NCBI GenBank assembly: GCA_963746605.1 | Contig: CAVVCH010000052.1 | Coordinates: 62,001-126,000, forward strand | Length of the DNA: 64,000 nt | Reading direction: 5' to 3' | Origin: CAVQSS01 sp963746605 | GTDB taxonomy: Bacteria > Desulfobacterota > RBG-13-43-22 | In this document: positions 16,511 through 26,290 of the stretch, in pieces | Layout of the letters: each line of letters begins with the position of its first letter | Position numbering within the stretch: the first letter of the stretch is position 1 | Made by a program: the position numbers and the translations under genes | Notes under the pieces: model-generated | What the model was told of the DNA's origin: nothing | The model's database searches: none | What the model saw: the letters and a program-made list of their open reading frames with translations, nothing else

Positions 16511-18736
16511 TCAATTTTTATGTAATTCAAAAATTCCGTTGATGTCCAGAATCAACCCAACCCGGCCGTCGCCCATGATCGCCCCGCCGGCCAATCCTTT
16601 GACTCTTTTGAATTTCTCCCCCAGGGTTTTAATGACCACTTCCTGCTTACCCACCAGGTCGTCCACCATCAGGCACCTTTGTTGGCCTTCGTTTTCCACC
16701 ACTACCACCAAGGCCTCCCAGGGATCCAGTCGCTGGGGGGTCACCCCCAGCAGACCATAGAGCCGAACCAGAGGCAGCAGCAAGTTGCGCACATTGACCA
16801 CTTCGCCCCGATTTTGTATGGTGGATACATCCGTTTGCAGGGGTCGAAACGTTTCTTTAATGGTTACGGTGGGGATAATGTAGCGCTCGTGCCCGATACG
16901 GACGATAATGCCGTCCATGATGGCCAGGGTCAGCGGGACCCGGATGCTGAAGCGGCAGCCCTTTCCCTCCTCAGAAAAAACTTCCACCCGTCCTTTCAAT
17001 TTTTCAATGGCCCTCTTGACCACATCCATCCCTACTCCGCGACCGGAAACATCGGTGATCTTCTCGGCTGTGGAGAAACCGGGCTCAAAGATCAAATTGT
17101 CGATCAGGTGGTTGGTCAATTGGGCCTCCTCGGGAATAAGACCCCGCTCCCGGGCCTTGGCCAGGATCCGGTCCCGGTTCAACCCCTGCCCATCGTCTTC
17201 AATCTCGATGACGATGTTGCCTCCTTTTTGAAAGGCCTGTAAAACCAGTTGTCCGGCCTCGGCCTTGCCCGCTTCCCGGCGTTTCGCCGGCGATTCAATC
17301 CCGTGATCCACGGAATTGCGGATCATATGAACCAGGGGATCATACAGGGCCTCCACCATATTCCGGTCGATCTCGGTTTCCTCACCGAACATGTTCAATT
17401 CCACCTGTTTTTCCGATTTTCGGGCCAGGTCCCGCACCAAACGGATCATCTTCTGAAAGGTCTGGCGAATGGGGATCATCCGCATCGACATGGAAATCTT
17501 CTGCATTTCAGCGGTGATTCTTTTCAGTTGGGCGAAATCGCGGGAAAGCTTGGGATCGTTCAGAGAAGTCAGGATCGGGTTTTGCTGCACCAGGGTCTCG
17601 GCGATGACCAGTTCGCCCACCATGTCCACCAGGTTGTCCAATTTGTGGGTATCCACCTTGACGGTGGTTTCGGAAAACTCTCCGGCGATTTTTTTCTGAT
17701 CGCGGAGGGCTTCGATAACCTGCTTGGGTTTTATTTTCTCCTCGGCGACTAAAATCTCTCCCAATTTTTTTTCCGGCGTCTGCTCGCTCTGGACCTTCAG
17801 GGCCTCCTTGATATCCGCCGGGCTAATGAGCCCTCTGGAACTCAGTAACTCCCCCACCCGAGGCGGAGCGGGATCCTCTTCCTTTGGCCGGAGAGCCTCC
17901 GGTGATTCGGCCCCGCCTTGCTGCAACCATTCGATTTTCTCGAAATAGGGGACCAAGTCGAATTCCGCATGGCCAATTTGTCCGGATTCGATGTTGGCCC
18001 GCAGATCGAAGATCATTTTTTTCAGGAGGTCGACGGCCTCTAAGATGAAGTCCACCATTTTCTGATTAATGGTTAATTTGTCGTTGCGGGCATTATCCAG
18101 CAAGGATTCCACTCCATGAGAAAAGCGATGAATGTCCTTAAGATTCAGGAAGCCGGAAACCCCTTTCAGGGTGTGAAAGGGACGAAAGATGGCATTGATG
18201 GTTTCCTTGTCTCCCGGAGCCTGTTCCAGATTGATCAGATTTACTTCAATGGTATCTAAATGCTCTAACCCCTCGGAAATGAAGTCCCGATAGAGTTCCA
18301 GGTCCTGGGCCACGGAAAAGGCCTCTTCCGGAGTTTCCTCCAAGGCAGGAGACGATTCTTCCGCTTCCTCCAGAGAGGGCGGTTTTTTACCGAGAATCGG
18401 CCGCAATAGGTCCCAGAAGGCCGTTTCATCAGGGGTCTGGGGTCCTGGCTTGCCGTCTCGGACTTGGGCCTGAAGGACCTTTACGCCCTGGTTCAGGAGT
18501 TCTGCGGCCTGGTTCGGGTTTGGGAGTTCATTTAAAATCAGTTTTTCCACCAAATCCTTGAGGCCCTGACCAACGGCAGCCGTTGGCTTTAATCCGGACT
18601 CTTGAGAGACGCTCGTTAGTATTTCCAGTTGTTCCAACAAGGAACCCAGTCCCATAATGTCTTCGGGATCCACCAGAACCGTTTGAACGGCTATCTGCTC
18701 CACCGTCTCGTTTAGTTGCCGCAGTTTTTCCGCCAT
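16511..18736 (-). CDS. cheA: Chemotaxis histidine kinase CheA with an inserted MshEN-like segment
   Basis: Start at 18736 (MAEKLRQ) with 'gaggga' six bases upstream. Domain order in the 741-residue protein: an unassigned helical N-region (1-150), a phosphotransfer domain with His188 in 'PFHTLKGVSGFL', a segment at about 293-348, dimerisation helices, the ATPase ('HMIRNSVDHGIE', 'DDGQGL', 'GRGVGMDVV') and a CheW-like regulatory domain. Where CheA normally has the CheY-binding P2 domain, there are two copies of a pattern like RxGExLxxxGLI...ALxxQ ('RVGELLSSRGLISPADI', 'KLGEILVAEEKIKPKQV'), as in MshE N-terminal domains. This is the first gene of the operon. Confidence 0.92.
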   Translation of the reverse strand: MAEKLRQLNETVEQIAVQTVLVDPEDIMGLGSLLEQLEILTSVSQESGLKPTAAVGQGLKDLVEKLILNELPNPNQAAELLNQGVKVLQAQVRDGKPGPQTPDETAFWDLLRPILGKKPPSLEEAEESSPALEETPEEAFSVAQDLELYRDFISEGLEHLDTIEVNLINLEQAPGDKETINAIFRPFHTLKGVSGFLNLKDIHRFSHGVESLLDNARNDKLTINQKMVDFILEAVDLLKKMIFDLRANIESGQIGHAEFDLVPYFEKIEWLQQGGAESPEALRPKEEDPAPPRVGELLSSRGLISPADIKEALKVQSEQTPEKKLGEILVAEEKIKPKQVIEALRDQKKIAGEFSETTVKVDTHKLDNLVDMVGELVIAETLVQQNPILTSLNDPKLSRDFAQLKRITAEMQKISMSMRMIPIRQTFQKMIRLVRDLARKSEKQVELNMFGEETEIDRNMVEALYDPLVHMIRNSVDHGIESPAKRREAGKAEAGQLVLQAFQKGGNIVIEIEDDGQGLNRDRILAKARERGLIPEEAQLTNHLIDNLIFEPGFSTAEKITDVSGRGVGMDVVKRAIEKLKGRVEVFSEEGKGCRFSIRVPLTLAIMDGIIVRIGHERYIIPTVTIKETFRPLQTDVSTIQNRGEVVNVRNLLLPLVRLYGLLGVTPQRLDPWEALVVVVENEGQQRCLMVDDLVGKQEVVIKTLGEKFKRVKGLAGGAIMGDGRVGLILDINGIFELHKN

Positions 18737-19231
18737 ATTTATTCCCTCGGAAAGTGCCGATTCATTTACATAGTAGGAACGCCGCCACACTGATTACTGA
18801 TCGGAGACATATTCCCGAAACTTGATAATTTTAATGAGCTGTTTGAATAGAAAGCAAAATCAATGCCACAATAGACAGCAATTTGCCGGCCACCGGACTG
18901 GAGATTTGCCAGCCGGGAAGGTCTTTTTTCGACCGTTCAACCTTTTGGAATGTCGACTATTCTTTTACAAATCTCCGTATCTTGGCGTCTCCCCTTGGAA
19001 TGAGCAGTCGGCCGGTCGGCCCGATGGTCCCCGTCAAAAACATAACGCCGCCCGTCTTATTATTGCCGACTCTGGGTAGAGCGCTGAACCCATTCCTTCT
19101 GCAACGTGCAACCTGAAACCGCACCGGTTTTAATCCAGCATCCGGTTTCCAGCATCGGCTTTTCCCCCCTTCACTTTCCGGTAAAGTTACCCGAAGCGCT
19201 AACCGATAATTACAGTGAGGAGAAAATTAAA
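18737..19231. other. Divergent intergenic region between cheA and flbD
   Basis: These 495 bases separate the minus-strand chemotaxis operon from plus-strand flbD-motA-motB and should hold both promoters. I see no ORF with family features and no confident sigma-70, sigma-28 or sigma-54 match. The only clear signals are the two ribosome sites at the edges ('gaggga' for cheA, 'gtgaggag' for flbD). Confidence 0.5.
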
Positions 19232-19432
19232 ATGATTCAGGTAACCCGATTAGATCACTCGACGTTGATCGTCAATCCGGATTTGATCATATTTATGGAA
19301 GAGACACCGGACACCATTATCACCTTGTCGAACGGGGATAAAATCATGGTGCAGGAACGGGTGAGCGAGATCATCCGCCGGGTCATCCAATTCCGCCGCA
19401 GCATCTTTAATTCCTCTATTCCGATTGACTAG
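19232..19432 (+). CDS. flbD: Flagellar protein FlbD
   Basis: The 66-residue protein starts at 19232 (MIQVTRLD) behind 'gtgaggag'. A longer in-frame start at 19106 has no ribosome site and adds residues foreign to the family. FlbD-family features are 'TLIVNPDLIIFMEETPDTI' and 'LSNGDKIMVQERVSEII'. FlbD commonly stands directly before motA/motB, as here, with a 12-base gap. Confidence 0.9.
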   Translation: MIQVTRLDHSTLIVNPDLIIFMEETPDTIITLSNGDKIMVQERVSEIIRRVIQFRRSIFNSSIPID

Positions 19433-19444
19433 TTCACTGAGACT

Positions 19445-20224
19445 ATGGACAAAGCATCTTTAATCGGCATCCTCCTGGGGCTCGGGGCGGTCATCGGGGG
19501 AATGGTTTTGGAAGGGGGCCATCTCGGGTCCATTATGCAGGTCACCGCCGCCATCATCGTCATGGGGGGGACCTTTGGGGCCGTATTCCTGAGTTTTCCC
19601 TTTGAGACGGTTCTGACAGGCTTTAAAGACCTGAAAAAAATCTTCAAGGAACCGGTCCTCAACCCCTTTCAGTTTATCGACCTGATTATTAATTTTGCCA
19701 ACAAGGCCCGCAAAGAGGGGATCCTTTCCCTGGAAAAAGAGATCAAGAACATCGAGCACCCTTTTATGAAAAAGGCCCTCACCATGGCCGTGGATGGGGT
19801 GGAACCCAAGATCATGCGCGAAGCCATGGAAACCGAATTGGCCTACATGGATGAATACGGCAAGCTGAGCGGCAAGGTCTGGCAGGCTGCTGGGGGCTAT
19901 TCCCCGACTATCGGGATCCTGGGGGCCGTTCTGGGGCTTATTCACGTGATGGAAAACCTGAATGACCCCAGCAAACTGGGACCCGGCATCGCCGTGGCCT
20001 TCGTGGCCACCGTCTACGGCGTGGGTTCGGCCAATCTGTTCTTCCTGCCCATGTCCACCAAATTGACGCACCGCCATCAAGAGGATTTAGTGATCAACGA
20101 AATGATCCTGGAGGGGGTGGTGGCCTTGTCCACCGGTGAAAACCCCCGGCTGATCGAAGAAAAGCTGACTACCTATCTATCGGAACATCAGAAGAACAAA
20201 AATCCGAACCCGAAAAAGGAATAA
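19445..20224 (+). CDS. motA: Flagellar motor stator protein MotA
   Basis: The 259-residue protein has four membrane segments (helices near 3-22, 27-50, 150-172 and 180-203) with a cytoplasmic loop between the second and third. The family motif is seen in 'GGYSPTIGILGAVLGLIHVM' and 'GPGIAVAFVATVYGVGSANL'. With MotB it forms the ion channel that drives flagellar rotation. It lies 12 bases after flbD and 12 bases before motB. This pair is the canonical stator; the pair at 1409-3117 is divergent. Confidence 0.94.
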   Translation: MDKASLIGILLGLGAVIGGMVLEGGHLGSIMQVTAAIIVMGGTFGAVFLSFPFETVLTGFKDLKKIFKEPVLNPFQFIDLIINFANKARKEGILSLEKEIKNIEHPFMKKALTMAVDGVEPKIMREAMETELAYMDEYGKLSGKVWQAAGGYSPTIGILGAVLGLIHVMENLNDPSKLGPGIAVAFVATVYGVGSANLFFLPMSTKLTHRHQEDLVINEMILEGVVALSTGENPRLIEEKLTTYLSEHQKNKNPNPKKE

Positions 20225-20236
20225 GGACATCAAAAA

Positions 20237-21061
20237 ATGGCTAGAAAGAAAAAGGCCGAGGAACATGAGAATTTAGAACGGTGGCTGGTCTCGTACGCCG
20301 ATTTTATCACCCTGCTCTTCGCCTTTTTTGTGACCATGTATGCCAGCTCCCGGGTGGATGAGCAAAAAATGGGCTCGGCCGTGGAATCGCTGCAACGGGC
20401 CCTGGGCGCGGTGATCGCCGTGCCGGTCCCCAGTAAACAGGCCGGGGTATTCCATGATTTCAACAATCCGGTCCAGGTGACCATCGTGCCCATCGGCGCC
20501 CCCCATGCCAAGGAGGTGGAAAAACTGGCGAAGGAGTTGAAGCAGAAAATCGAAGGACCTCAGGGAAAAGGGGGGGCCAAGGCCGGGGCCCAGGCCTATC
20601 AGGTGAGTTTTTTACTCCAGGAGCGCGGACTGGTTATCCGGGTTTCAGACCAATTTTTCTTCCATACCGGAGAAGCGGCCATCCGCCCCGAAGTTCAGCC
20701 TTTTTTAAAGGTCCTCGGTCAGACCCTGCAGGGCATGGATAATTCGATCCGAATCGAAGGCCATACCGACAATGTCCCGATCAATACCGCGCAGTTCCCT
20801 TCCAACTGGGAACTTTCCACGGCCCGGGCGACCACCATCATCCGCTATTTCCTCACCAACTTTCAATTCGATCCTCAAAAACTCTCCGCCGCCGGTTACG
20901 GGGAGTATCGGCCGGTCGCCGCCAATGACACCCCGGAGGGGCGGGATCAAAACCGCCGCGTGGACGTGGTGATTTTGAACAGCCAGGAAAAGAAAAATGA
21001 ACCAGCCGTCATGAAAAAAGAGGCTGCCCAGCGTCAACCCGGCGGCCTCCCCAAAACCTGA
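20237..21061 (+). CDS. motB: Flagellar motor protein MotB
   Basis: The 274-residue protein has the N-terminal membrane helix with the proton-path Asp22 in 'WLVSYADFITLLFAFFV', a linker, and a C-terminal OmpA peptidoglycan-binding domain ('IRIEGHTDNVPI', 'NWELSTARATTII', 'GRDQNRRVDVVI'). It anchors the stator to the cell wall. It is the last gene of flbD-motA-motB and faces the HD-GYP gene across a repeat-bearing gap. Confidence 0.94.
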   Translation: MARKKKAEEHENLERWLVSYADFITLLFAFFVTMYASSRVDEQKMGSAVESLQRALGAVIAVPVPSKQAGVFHDFNNPVQVTIVPIGAPHAKEVEKLAKELKQKIEGPQGKGGAKAGAQAYQVSFLLQERGLVIRVSDQFFFHTGEAAIRPEVQPFLKVLGQTLQGMDNSIRIEGHTDNVPINTAQFPSNWELSTARATTIIRYFLTNFQFDPQKLSAAGYGEYRPVAANDTPEGRDQNRRVDVVILNSQEKKNEPAVMKKEAAQRQPGGLPKT

Positions 21062-21173
21062 TCCTTCCACCGGAATATCCTTTTCTTCCTAAACCCGCAT
21101 GCCCGGGGCGGGCACTCCGAAGCATGAAAATCTCCTTGACCAAGCGTAAATCATCTTGAGCCTTTCGTCAGCC

Positions 21174-21262
21174 GGTCATTCTGAGTAAAACGAAGAATCT
21201 CGCCTTTCGGTTCAGAGCCTGCCCGAGGGATTCTTCAGTCGCTTCGCTCCTTCAGAATGACC
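21174..21262. repeat. REP-like inverted repeat in a convergent gap
   Basis: The outer arms GGTCATTCTGA and TCAGAATGACC are perfect inverted copies 89 bases apart end to end. Inside them, 'CGAAGAATCT' and 'GATTCTTC...CGCTTCG' extend the relation. The layout resembles the dispersed extragenic GTCATTCTGAG-CGAAGAATCT repeats of many bacteria. It lies between the converging motB and HD-GYP genes and could end or protect both transcripts. Confidence 0.7.
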
Positions 21263-21298
21263 ACGTAGGTTGAAAGCGAGTTGTCTGAACGTTTCCGA

Positions 21299-23002
21299 CT
21301 AATGTCGATGAAGAAGTGTACTATTTGCCGAAGGCTGGAGGGATTTTTTTCTTTGCCGGGCCTTCAGCGGCAAAGAAAACAAGTATTCTTCAACCGATAC
21401 CCGCCGCTCGAAAAACCATTGTCGATTTATTAACCGGCAACCATCACCGACTCTGTCAATGCGCCCTTCTTGATTCACCATAGCCGCGTTCAGGGGGTTG
21501 TCTCCGTTATTTACGATTTCCACCAGGGCTTCCACCACCTGCGGGTCGAACTGCGATTGACTGCAGCGGGTGATCTCCTGGAGGGCCTCCTCCTGGTTCA
21601 GGGCCTTGCGGTAGGAGCGGTCGGAAGTCATGGCATCGTAGGCGTCCGCCACCGAAATGATCCGGCAGAGAAAAGGAATTTGGTTCCCTTTTAAACCATC
21701 CGGATACCCGCACCCGTCCCAGCGTTCGTGGTGGTGGCGGATGATTGATTTTTCCAAGGCGGAAATCCCCAATTGATTGATGATCCGCTCTCCGGTGGTG
21801 GGGTGCATCTTGATCATATCGTATTCATCCTTATTCAGCCTGGAAGGCTTCAGAAGGACATAATCCTGGACCCCGATTTTCCCGATATCGTGCAGCGGAC
21901 CGGCAAAGGCCAGCGCGGCGATTTCCTCTTCGGGACGGTTCATTTTCCGGGCAATGGTCATGGCCAATTGGGTTACGCGCTCGGAATGCTTCATGGTGTA
22001 GGGGTCTTTGGCCTCAATGGTGCTGACCAGGGCCTTCAAGGTGGCATATAAGTTTGAGACCACATTTTCATACAGGGCGATATTCTCGATGGTCATGGCC
22101 GCCTTTTCGCTGAGAATCGAGAGCAAAAAAAGATCTTCTTCAGAGAAGGGGCGTCCCTGATCCCGGTCGGCCAACAGCAATACCCCGAAGGTTTCCTGAC
22201 GAATCTTCAGGGGCATGGCTAGAAAGGAGGATGACTCTCCTTCCATGGACTCATCCGGAAAGGAGGGCAGACCCCCCTCTCCCAGTCCCAGGATAGGCAT
22301 CCCATCTTGGGCGACTTTGCCCACAATTCCTTGGCCCAGGGGTACGACCAGGTGATTGATCCGACCGGCGTCCATCCCCATACCGGCAATCAATCGCAGT
22401 TGACCGGCCTCCCGGTCCCAGATGAAGAAAGCCACCTTTCGAGCCTCGGTCAGGTGGGCGGCCATCTTGACAATCTGGTGGAAGAGATCCTCTTTGCCCC
22501 GGACCTGGCTCAACTGGTCCATGATGGTATACAAGATGGTTTGTTCCTTGACCTTCTTTTCCAGCTTCAGGTTCAGTTCTTCCAGGATCTTCTTGGCCCG
22601 GACCTCCTCCGTCAGCATCTTATTTTCATTGAGCAGTCTTTTTTCCTTGGTCAGCCGTTCCAGGGTCAGACTCACCTGTTCCAACTGAAAAGGTTTGATC
22701 AGGAAGTCCGAGGCCCCCTTCTGAATGGCCTCGATCATGATTTCAAAGGAGGGTTGACCGGTCATCAGGACGATCATCACGTCCTTATTGAGCTGCTTGA
22801 TTCTACCCAGGGTCTCCAGACCGGTAAATCCCGGCATGTACATATCCATGAAAACGCAATCCATTTCCACCTTCTGGATCCAGTTAAGCCCTTCAATCCC
22901 GTCGGTGGCCAGAAAGACATTGTTGCCCTTGAACTCCCGCAGATAGGCATCCAACAAGTTGCGGATAATCGGATCGTCGTCCACCACCAGAATGTTCATC
23001 AT
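21299..23002 (-). CDS. Response regulator with GAF and HD-GYP output (c-di-GMP phosphodiesterase)
   Basis: The 567-residue protein has an N-terminal receiver (phospho-acceptor Asp in 'CVFMDMYMPGFTG'), a coiled linker, a GAF domain (about 165-305) and an HD-GYP domain. The HD pair is in 'GPLHDIGKIGVQ', and 'HHERWDGCGYPDGLKG' holds the GYP motif, so c-di-GMP hydrolysis is expected. About 50 residues follow the HD-GYP domain without known features. It stands alone between motB and the filament genes. With two PilZ proteins nearby, it probably tunes motility through c-di-GMP. Confidence 0.92.
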   Translation of the reverse strand: MMNILVVDDDPIIRNLLDAYLREFKGNNVFLATDGIEGLNWIQKVEMDCVFMDMYMPGFTGLETLGRIKQLNKDVMIVLMTGQPSFEIMIEAIQKGASDFLIKPFQLEQVSLTLERLTKEKRLLNENKMLTEEVRAKKILEELNLKLEKKVKEQTILYTIMDQLSQVRGKEDLFHQIVKMAAHLTEARKVAFFIWDREAGQLRLIAGMGMDAGRINHLVVPLGQGIVGKVAQDGMPILGLGEGGLPSFPDESMEGESSSFLAMPLKIRQETFGVLLLADRDQGRPFSEEDLFLLSILSEKAAMTIENIALYENVVSNLYATLKALVSTIEAKDPYTMKHSERVTQLAMTIARKMNRPEEEIAALAFAGPLHDIGKIGVQDYVLLKPSRLNKDEYDMIKMHPTTGERIINQLGISALEKSIIRHHHERWDGCGYPDGLKGNQIPFLCRIISVADAYDAMTSDRSYRKALNQEEALQEITRCSQSQFDPQVVEALVEIVNNGDNPLNAAMVNQEGRIDRVGDGCRLINRQWFFERRVSVEEYLFSLPLKARQRKKSLQPSANSTLLHRH

Positions 23003-23220
23003 GAGTAGTTTCCTTTATCTTATTCCTTCAGCGTCGAATCAACGCCCCAATCAATCTTTCGACTCCAAGGAAGGTTTTCTTAAATATTTTTTTGTTACAG
23101 ACGTCCACTGGGATCCCGCTTCCAGCATGAGGGGGACCTGCCATCACCCATGATCCTGCCCCGATGAGAGAGCCGAAGGCAGGGTCATTGTAGCTTCCTC
23201 GGCGGAGCATAGGCCCTAAA

Positions 23221-23262
23221 AAACCAAACCCCCTGGATCTTATGCAGCCGATCGAGGGGGCC
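23221..23262 (-). terminator. Probable terminator of the filament gene cluster
   Basis: On the minus strand CCCCCT-c-GATC and GATC-c-AGGGGG form a ten-pair stem with one mismatch and a 10-base loop, followed by TTTGGTTTTTT. It lies about 30 bases after the stop of the last filament-cluster gene (23290). Confidence 0.6.
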
Positions 23263-23289
23263 TGTCAGGCAACTTATTAAATCCAAATT

Positions 23290-23712
23290 TTATTTAACCA
23301 TATCGACAAATCGCGGCGAGTAGGCCTGCGGAGGAATATATTTCTTGACGCCCTGAACCTCCCGGCCCAGGGTGGCCATTTCCTGCTTCAAATCCCGGCA
23401 GCGCACCTCGGCGTACTGAAGGCATTCCAAGTTCAAGTCAAAGATTTCCTGCCAGGTTTCCTTAATTTTTCCGATCCAGCTTGCGAGCAGCGGTTCACCT
23501 TTTTTCTCCACCGCAACGGTTCGCCGACTGGGGTACCCCGCCCGGGCGAGTTGCACGTCCACCAGATCGATGGTTTTCAAAATTTCTTCCCGCTCCCGGG
23601 TCAACTGGCTGATCTGGGGGTCCTGTCCCTCTTCCAGGGCTCTTTTGAACCCTTCCATGTTGGCCTTGAGCCGGCGATAGAGTCCATGTTTTTTCTGCAG
23701 CAAATCGGTCAT
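23290..23712 (-). CDS. FlgN/FliT-like flagellar chaperone candidate
   Basis: The 140-residue protein (start at 23712, MTDLLQ; an upstream in-frame ATG at 23760 is possible) is nearly all helix with heptad-like charge, e.g. 'QLTREREEILKTIDLVDVQL' and 'CLQYAEVRCRDLKQEM'. No catalytic motif is visible. Size, helical make-up and place at the end of fliC-flaG-fliD-fliS suggest an export chaperone of the FlgN or FliT type. This is inference from context; I do not recognise a diagnostic motif. Confidence 0.5.
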   Translation of the reverse strand: MTDLLQKKHGLYRRLKANMEGFKRALEEGQDPQISQLTREREEILKTIDLVDVQLARAGYPSRRTVAVEKKGEPLLASWIGKIKETWQEIFDLNLECLQYAEVRCRDLKQEMATLGREVQGVKKYIPPQAYSPRFVDMVK

Positions 23713-23774
23713 CAGGTACACCCTATTTTCCTTTAGGTTTTTTGAACGCATGCTCTGCACTAGCCGCTGTGCCC

Positions 23775-24217
23775 TTAAACCGCAAAGCCTCTGGCCGCCA
23801 TGGCAACCTGGCCGTACGACTGATTCGGCACCACCCCGGCCGAAGGCCGGGTATCGATCTCGGCCCAGGCGGAACGGAGTTCGGAAAGCATTCTAATCAA
23901 TCTGATCGATCAACCTGCATATCGCCTTTAATATCGGCCTGGATATGCTCTTTATGAAAAAACCATAGAGGCCTCGGAGATTTTGAGCAATCTGACCACC
24001 GGCCTCCAGATTCAAACGATACCATCAATTCCGTTATAAAATTCTGGGCCCGGATTAATAATCTGGCTTTCTCCTCAAACTGTTTCTGCAAGTAACACTC
24101 CACCCCCTGCTGCAAGGCCCGTATGGCTTCATCATAACAAATCAGGATCAGTTCTTTTTGATCTGCAGTTTCCACGGCTACATGGTTATAACGATTTATT
24201 TGCCAGTACGACTTCAT
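23775..24217 (-). pseudogene. fliS: Flagellin chaperone FliS, multiply frameshifted
   Basis: The N-terminal frame is clear FliS ('DQKELILICYDEAIRALQQG', 'ARLLIRAQNFITELMVS'). After 'SFES' the family text continues in a second frame as 'LEAGGQIAQNLRGLYGFF', then in the first frame as 'HKEHIQADIKGDMQ', and finally in the third frame as 'LSELRSAWAEI', 'NQSYGQVAMAARGFAV' with a stop at 23775. At least three indels are needed. The joined protein is of normal FliS length (about 147 residues). FliS binds the flagellin C-terminus before export. Either the sequence has errors or the gene is dead. Confidence 0.8.
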
Positions 24218-24237
24218 TCCTTCATTCCTCCTAACTT

Positions 24238-25855
24238 CTACTTTTGAGTGAGCCCGTTAATTTGAGAAGAAAGCCAGGAACTCATGCTCTGCATTTTTCC
24301 CAGAGCTGTTTCCATGGCTACGTATTGTTTCGTCAAGGTCTCCATCCGCTTGTCCAGACGGGTTTCCATTTGTTTTATTTTGCTGTCCAGGTTGTCCATG
24401 CTGGTTTGGAGGCTGGTTTGTTTATAGGCCACGTACCCGCCATGACTGTCGGTGATATTATACAAGGTCCGGGAGAAGGCCTCGGCGACACCGAGGGTTA
24501 AGGTGACGTTACCCACATTACCGGTGGCTGTGCCGGAGTAGCTCACCACCAGTCCCTCAATCGAGGTACCGGGCGCCCCGGTTAAAGTAGTTCCGCTGCC
24601 GATGGCCGCCTCCCCGTTGATGGTCCCGGCCACGTCCACCCCGGTTGAAGCCGCCTGGGTGATATTGACTACATAGGTCCCGGGGGTTGTTTTTACCCCA
24701 TGGGTAATATAGTTTAAATTGCCGGTGGAGGAAGTTCCCTCGGCAATAAACAGCCTTTTGATGTCCTCGAAATTGGTCTCCAGGTACCCTTTGAGCTTGC
24801 TTTCATTAACCGACAGTTTCCCCTGATTATCCAGATTGATCCCCGCCATCCCTAAAGTGGAAAATTGGGACGATACCCCCCAGACCGGATTGATCACGTT
24901 TTTTGTCAGGTTGCTTTTTACCGACCTAAGGGTCGTGTCCCCAAATAATACACTGTTCGACTGCCCGTCTCCCTGATGATAAGTGGACTGGGTCTGAATA
25001 GAATCCAGGACCTGATTATATTGATCAACGAACTCTTTGATCAGGCTGGACACCCCGTCTAAATCCCGATTTATATTTAACGTAATTGTCGTCCCGGGTT
25101 CGGCCTTTTTGAGGTTCAAGGTAATTCCGGGAAGGACATCGGTTATGGTATTGGACGATCGGGTCAGGGAAATCCCGTCAACCTTTAACTGGGCGTCCCG
25201 TCCGGACTGAATCTCGGTGAATCCAAAGGCCGCCACCAAATCGGGCGAACCCTCTGGTTCCAGCGTGAACCCCGCCGCTCCTTCCTGTTGGCTGGTCAGG
25301 ATCAGGCGATTATCGGTCGAAGAATAGGACACAATGGAGGCCGTCACCTTGGTGGCCTGATCGCCGCTGTTCAGGTTGTTGATCTTGGTCCGAACATCCG
25401 CCAGGGTATCGCCGGCGAGATACGGTCACCGTTCGGCCGTTGATTTGAAAGGCCCCGGCGTAGCCATCACCCAAGGCGATCGATTGACTGGAAAAACTTT
25501 GGCTGGCTCGTTTTTGAACCCTGGCGGTTTGCAGCACCTCGATGTCGTAGGACCCCGTTTCCCCGGCGGCCCCGATGGTGGCGGTCAGGAGGTCGTTGGG
25601 ATCCGTGGCTGAGGAGGAACTGGTAGAACTGGTAAAGAGATTAAATCCTTTAGCCGTATTCAGCTTTTCGGCGGCCGTTTTGAGGGAAAGCAATTTGGTA
25701 TTTAATTCCTGCCAGGCTTTTAATTTGTCTCCGTAGGTGCCTTTCTGCTTGGTGAGCAAGTCGATGGGCCTATGTTCGGCCGTCCGCAGTTGATCGATCA
25801 GCGACCGCCAATCGATCCCGCTGCTCAATCCGCTGACACTAGTAGTGGAAGCCAT
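24238..25855 (-). CDS. fliD: Flagellar hook-associated protein 2 (filament cap) FliD, frameshifted
   Basis: The N-terminal frame (25310-25855) begins 'SVSGLSSGIDWRSLIDQL', the FliD signature, and the C-terminal frame (24238-25347) has the FliD core and coiled tail ('DNLDSKIKQMETRLDKRMET', 'SSWLSSQINGLTQ'). Near 25418 one surplus base splits 'RTVTVS' from 'AGDTLADVRTKINNLN'. Without it the protein is about 539 residues. FliD caps the filament and directs flagellin folding. It lies between flaG and fliS. Confidence 0.88.
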
Positions 25856-25875
25856 GAAACGTTTCCTCTTGAAAA

Positions 25876-26260
25876 TTATTCCAGCTTCTCATCGACCAGG
25901 ATACCGGTACCAGAACCGATGTTGCGGGAAAGTCGGACGATTTCTTCGGGTGGTATCTGCCGTATCACCTTGCCGGCACTGTCCAATACTCGGATGGTGA
26001 CCCGACCGTTTTCCTGGTTGGGGATAAATTCCAGGCTGTATTTGGCGGCATCCAGGAAGGCCATTAATCCGGGTGGCCAGGGCTTTCAGGGTTTCCTGAC
26101 TGCTGGTAAATGAATCGGTCGAAGTCTCGATTTCCGGTCGCTGAGTTATTTTTTTGCCCGATTCCCGCCCCGGCTCCCCTTTGCTAACCTTTGGAATCGG
26201 TTGGGAACCCTCTAAGGAAACGTTGATGGGAACTTTTCCGCCAAATCCTATAGGCTCCAT
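25876..26260 (-). pseudogene. flaG: FlaG-family flagellar protein, frameshifted
   Basis: The first frame starts at 26260 (MEPIGFGG) with a Ser/Glu-rich, disordered region and 'TLKALATRINGL'. Near 26065 the reading moves to another frame that gives the conserved FlaG end: 'SLEFIPNQENGRVTIRVLD', 'GKVIRQIPPEEIVRLSRN' and 'GILVDEKLE'. The joined protein is about 128 residues, normal for FlaG, which affects filament length. It lies between fliC and fliD, a common position. Confidence 0.8.
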
Positions 26261-26290
26261 GGTATTTTCTCCCTCACCTTGCTTAGGCGC

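Noticed and set aside
22307..23008. 233-codon open frame on the plus strand
   Set aside because: It is the antisense shadow of the receiver and GAF region of the HD-GYP gene; it is rich in His/Gln/Leu as expected for a shadow.
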